DNA of 8,098 nucleotides. Source: Deltaproteobacteria bacterium. Its GTDB lineage: Bacteria > Desulfobacterota > DSM-4660 > Desulfatiglandales > B25-G16. This document shows positions 5,649 through 8,098 of the stretch, in pieces. The position numbers and the translations under genes are program-made. The stretch's first letter is position 1. Each line of letters opens with the position of its first letter. The notes below the pieces were generated by a model. That model saw nothing but the letters and a program-made list of their open reading frames with translations. It was not told the DNA's origin and did no database searches. The stretch spans positions 1 through 8,098 of the forward strand of contig JAFDHR010000093.1 in assembly GCA_019308645.1 (NCBI GenBank), in the 5' to 3' direction.

Positions 5649-7082
5649 ATGTCATTTTCAAGTTTCAAGTTTCCAGTTTCAAATATCAACAAACTAAACC
5701 TACATCCCACTGAAAAAAAGGTTTTGTCAGCTATCCTTGGATATCGAATGATCAACAGAGGGGATAGCGTTATTGTAGCTGTATCCGGCGGAGCAGATTC
5801 TGTTTGCCTTTTGAAAATCCTTTATGAACTTAGGAAGTGCTTGAATATCAGTCTAACTGTTGCCCATTTTGATCATGGGTTAAGACCGAAAGAAGATGAA
5901 AAAGAAACAGAATTTGTTGCCAAGTTAGCGAAGAAACTAAATCTGGCTTTGATCTGTGATACGTCCAATAACATAACAAAGGCACATGGGAGCTCTATCG
6001 AGGAAAAAGCAAGAGAGATGAGATATCAATTTTTTCAAAAAGCAATAGATGAGAATCATGCCCAAAAGCTCGCCCTTGGCCATAATATGAATGATCAGGC
6101 AGAAACAGTTCTTATGCATTTTCTAAGGGGGACTGGGCTAACCGGTTTATCCGGAATACCTCCAATTCGACAAAATTGTTTTATAAGACCTCTCATAGAT
6201 ATAACGCGGGATGAAATCCATACCTATTTAAAACAAAATGACGAATCTTTTATAATAGATAGTTCAAACCTTGAAACAAGGTATCTAAGAAACAAGATAC
6301 GCTTAGAGTTGCTACCAATGCTTCTCCACTATCAACCGAAGCTTGTCGAACACTTAGGTGAACTTGCATTTCTATGCAGACAGGAAACCCAATTTATAGA
6401 TGAAGAGGCAACAAAACTATTGGATACGATCACTTTTGATTTCTCAAAGCATTCCTTAGACCTTTCCCTTACCACCTTTAATAACCTTTCATGCTCTCTT
6501 CAGTATCGCATTGTCAGGCAGGCAATAAAAAAAATAAAGGGGAACCTCAGAAAGATTGATAGAGGACATATCAAGACTATTATAAATCTCGCCAATAGTG
6601 ATAAACCTCAGGTCAAAGTAAACCTTCCTGAAAATATTATAGTAAAGAAGACATATAACAGGCTCAGATTTTCTTTAGGGGATATGATTAAAACTGATAA
6701 TTTCTCCTACTCTATAAATAATATGGGGAGATTTCAAATTCAGGAGATCAATAAAACAATCTCCTTCTCGGAGATATCTAAAAATGATTTCATGTTGTCC
6801 ACTGCTTCGCCTCAAGAGGCATTCCTTGACCTTGACAAGCTCAAATGGCCTCTGAGAGCAAGAAACTTCAGAACGGGAGACAAATTTATACCCCTTGGTG
6901 TGAATGGGTTTAAAAAGGTGAAAGATATCTTTATTGATAATAAAATTCCATCGGAGGAGAGAAAAAAAATTCCTATTCTTGTAAGCCATGATGATATAGT
7001 ATGGGTTTATGGCATAAGGATTGATGATAGATACAAGATCACCCAGGAAACAAAAAGGATTTTAAGATGTAAAGTTGAATAA
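5649..7082 (+). CDS. tilS: tRNA(Ile)-lysidine synthetase TilS
   Basis: Essential cytoplasmic ATP-dependent ligase that joins lysine to C34 of the CAU-anticodon tRNA-Ile, so that it reads AUA and is charged with isoleucine. With the ATG at 5649 it has 477 residues, a normal length for the long TilS form. The PP-loop SGGADS is at 46-51, HFDHGLR at 73-79, ALGHNMNDQAETVLMHFLRG at about 142-161, and DSSNLETRYLRNKIR near 204-218. A C-terminal TilS domain is shown by FRTGDKFIPLG and KKVKDIFIDNKIP. A TTG at 5625 also opens the frame, but its AAGGG is only one base away; the ATG has TAAGGT about 11 bases upstream. Residues 3-13 are encoded by an inverted copy of the GAAACTT repeat, so the natural N-terminus may have been altered. 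A second four-helix-bundle gene and ftsH follow; tilS-ftsH order is common in proteobacteria. Confidence 0.93.
   Translation: MSFSSFKFPVSNINKLNLHPTEKKVLSAILGYRMINRGDSVIVAVSGGADSVCLLKILYELRKCLNISLTVAHFDHGLRPKEDEKETEFVAKLAKKLNLALICDTSNNITKAHGSSIEEKAREMRYQFFQKAIDENHAQKLALGHNMNDQAETVLMHFLRGTGLTGLSGIPPIRQNCFIRPLIDITRDEIHTYLKQNDESFIIDSSNLETRYLRNKIRLELLPMLLHYQPKLVEHLGELAFLCRQETQFIDEEATKLLDTITFDFSKHSLDLSLTTFNNLSCSLQYRIVRQAIKKIKGNLRKIDRGHIKTIINLANSDKPQVKVNLPENIIVKKTYNRLRFSLGDMIKTDNFSYSINNMGRFQIQEINKTISFSEISKNDFMLSTASPQEAFLDLDKLKWPLRARNFRTGDKFIPLGVNGFKKVKDIFIDNKIPSEERKKIPILVSHDDIVWVYGIRIDDRYKITQETKRILRCKVE
5658..5673 (-). repeat. Inverted copy of the GAAACTTGAAACTTGA repeat, inside the tilS 5' end
   Basis: TCAAGTTTCAAGTTTC is the exact reverse complement of the 16-base core in 5394-5409 and 5538-5553. 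It is followed by a degenerate extra unit, CAGTTTCAA. It encodes part of the extreme N-terminus of TilS. Confidence 0.8.
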
Positions 7083-7089
7083 AGTGTGC

Positions 7090-7095
7090 TATAAT
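7090..7095 (+). promoter_or_regulatory. Extended -10 box just after tilS
   Basis: TGCTATAAT, a perfect extended -10 (TGnTATAAT), lies seven bases after the tilS stop. No convincing -35 is seen at 16-18 bases, as is acceptable for extended -10 promoters. It could drive the downstream small gene and ftsH. Confidence 0.4.
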
Positions 7096-7164
7096 TAAAT
7101 GTTTAAGTAAATCATTTGAATTTTGTATTTATCCTTTAGCATTCTGCACTACCAGTTAACATTC

Positions 7165-7188
7165 CGGTTGAGTCAAACGGTTGCGGTT
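7165..7188. repeat. CGGTT triple repeat, left flank of second four-helix-bundle gene
   Basis: CGGTT occurs at 7165-7169, 7178-7182 and 7184-7188. CGGTTGCG at 7178-7185 is the reverse complement of CGCAACCG at 7658-7665 at the far end of the gene. The stretch is markedly more GC-rich than the surrounding intergenic DNA. A small palindrome CGAATC-GT-GATTCG follows at 7197-7210. Confidence 0.5.
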
Positions 7189-7220
7189 ACGCGGCTCGAA
7201 TCGTGATTCGTAGAGCGTTT

Positions 7221-7670
7221 ATGGATAAAGTCAAAAAGCCAATAAAGAGTTTTCAAGATTTGGATGTTTATCAAGGCACTTACAAAGCAATGCTGTCAGT
7301 GTTCAAGCATGTTTTGCCGAAGCTGCCAAAGGAAGAGGAATATGATCTAAAAGATCAACTTCGCCGTTCAGCCAAAGCTATTCCGAGACTAATAGCTGAA
7401 GGACACTCTAAAAGGCACCAAAAGAAAGGGTTTCAAAAATACCTTGACGATGCGATGGCAGAATCAAATGAAACCATAGTTTCTCTAAGCCAGGCTAAAG
7501 ATATTTATCCAGGCTATGTTAACATTGATGTATGTAACAAACTGATTGATATGTATGATAAAGCGAGTCGCCAATTATATAATTTATCGCTTGCTTGGAC
7601 TAAATTCAGCCAGCGCAAGGAGAGGCCCAACCGAGAAACGATAACCGAAACGAGCAGCGCAACCGAATAA
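7221..7670 (+). CDS. Four-helix-bundle protein, TIGR02436 family (second, divergent copy)
   Basis: A 149-residue protein of the same broad superfamily as the gene at 494-847 but of the other common subtype. It has the opening IKSFQDLDVYQGTYKAM (family pattern F-x-D-L-x-V-W/Y-Q), then PKEEEYDLKDQLRRSAKAIP and RLIAEGHSKRHQKKGFQKYL, where the family has IPxNIAEG followed by a basic helix. The last 20 residues (from about QRKERPN) are a polar tail encoded by AACCG-type repeats and are not part of the fold. An in-frame GTG at 7203 is possible, but the ATG at 7221 gives the family-like N-terminus; the ribosome site is weak. The gene lies between tilS and ftsH on the same strand. Molecular function is unknown; helical-bundle oligomers that bind nucleic acid are suggested by relatives. 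Confidence 0.85.
   Translation: MDKVKKPIKSFQDLDVYQGTYKAMLSVFKHVLPKLPKEEEYDLKDQLRRSAKAIPRLIAEGHSKRHQKKGFQKYLDDAMAESNETIVSLSQAKDIYPGYVNIDVCNKLIDMYDKASRQLYNLSLAWTKFSQRKERPNRETITETSSATE
7629..7665. repeat. AACCG triple repeat, right flank of second four-helix-bundle gene
   Basis: AACCG occurs at 7629-7633, 7643-7647 and 7661-7665, in opposite orientation to the CGGTT set at 7165-7188. It overlaps the last codons of the four-helix-bundle gene and so supplies its polar C-terminal tail. Confidence 0.5.
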
Positions 7671-7723
7671 CCAATAAAATCGACAAACTTTTTTATAATT
7701 TGTCTATTTTAAAAGTAATCATA

Positions 7724-7729
7724 AAGGAG
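7724..7729 (+). promoter_or_regulatory. Ribosome binding site selecting the TTG start of ftsH
   Basis: AAGGAG, seven bases before the TTG at 7737. It is the best ribosome site in the window and settles the use of a TTG start. Upstream, GACAAA and TTTGTC (7682-7687 and 7699-7704) form a small palindrome containing TATAAT at 7694-7699, which may be a weak promoter or operator. Confidence 0.75.
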
Positions 7730-7736
7730 AACACAG

Positions 7737-8098
7737 TTGAACACATTTTCTAAAAACCTAACCCTCTGGCTGGTTATCAGCCTTATGATGATCCTGCTAT
7801 TTCAAATTTTTAAAAAAGAAACTAAACAGACTGGTCAGTTAAGCTATAGTCAATTCTTGAACATGGTAGAACAAGGCGAGGTCAGCCAGGTAACTATTCA
7901 GGGAGACAAAATATCTGGTAATTCAAATCAGGGCAGATTTTTTAGAACATTTGCACCTAAGGATCTTGAGCTAATAAAAATCTTACGTAATAAGGGGATC
8001 GAGATAACTGCAAAACCGGATGACGCGTCTCCATGGTATATGACAATTCTTGTATCCTGGTTCCCTATGCTTCTTTTAATTGGTGTCTGGATTTTCTT
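7737..8098 (+). CDS. ftsH: ATP-dependent zinc metalloprotease FtsH, 5' part
   Basis: Inner-membrane AAA+ protease that degrades misfolded membrane proteins and regulatory proteins. The window has the first 120 residues; the AAA and peptidase domains lie beyond the right edge. The translation begins MNTFSKNLTLWLVISLMMIL, with a first membrane segment at about 9-25. The FtsH periplasmic domain follows, recognisable from LSYSQFLNMVEQGEVSQVTI (about 35-54) and the ITAKPDD region near 90-96, and a second membrane segment begins near 103 (TILVSWFPMLLLIGVWIF). The start is a TTG with a strong AAGGAG seven bases upstream; the next in-frame ATG codons fall inside the first membrane segment. It probably belongs with tilS in one transcription unit or has its own promoter upstream of the inserted four-helix-bundle gene. 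Confidence 0.92.
   Translation, partial: MNTFSKNLTLWLVISLMMILLFQIFKKETKQTGQLSYSQFLNMVEQGEVSQVTIQGDKISGNSNQGRFFRTFAPKDLELIKILRNKGIEITAKPDDASPWYMTILVSWFPMLLLIGVWIF

Noticed and set aside
5392..5673. CRISPR-like array from the GAAACTT repeats
   Set aside because: There are only three copies, one inverted, with unequal spacing, one inside a coding region, and no cas genes.
494..7670. Diversity-generating retroelement suggested by Avd-like proteins
   Set aside because: No reverse transcriptase, template repeat or variable repeat is present in the window.

Overview
The window looks like bacterial chromosome, moderately AT-rich, most likely from a Desulfobacterota (deltaproteobacterial) or related anaerobic lineage. 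That placement is inferred from two gene neighbourhoods. One is a LivG-type ABC ATPase, a long-chain acyl-CoA synthetase and a LivH-type permease in one operon. The other is tilS followed by ftsH. No taxonomic marker gene is present, so the placement is tentative.

Layout. Positions 1-3690, minus strand, carry a Liv-type transport operon read right to left: livG (3690-2869), an AMP-forming acyl-CoA synthetase (2867-948, one base after the livG stop), then livH (378 to beyond the left edge). A small four-helix-bundle (S23/TIGR02436-type) gene sits between the synthetase and livH, at 847-494, flanked by AT-rich inverted repeats. Positions 3691-4219 hold no gene. They contain a perfect 19-bp-stem terminator, AT-rich DNA, and a GC-richer nested palindrome with three tandem decamers. 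A dGTPase-like HD phosphohydrolase gene lies on the minus strand at 5389-4220. It is divergent from tilS (tRNA-Ile lysidine synthetase), which starts at 5649 on the plus strand. The dgt-tilS region carries direct and inverted copies of a GAAACTTGAAACTTGA repeat and a good sigma-70-like promoter for tilS. After tilS comes a second, clearly different four-helix-bundle gene (7221-7670), and then the 5' part of ftsH, which starts at a TTG at 7737 and is cut by the right edge.

How the parts work together. The Liv genes and the synthetase suggest import of an organic acid or amino-acid-like compound and CoA activation of a carboxylic acid. The dGTPase, TilS and FtsH are housekeeping functions (nucleotide pool, AUA decoding, membrane proteolysis). 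The most notable pattern is that two divergent four-helix-bundle genes both sit in intergenic positions inside otherwise normal operon neighbourhoods. Each has its own short repeats in opposite orientation on either side, and no transposase, integrase, reverse transcriptase or rRNA is nearby. This resembles a dispersed, non-autonomous small element. Repeat families also touch the dgt leader, the TilS N-terminus and the region downstream of dgt.
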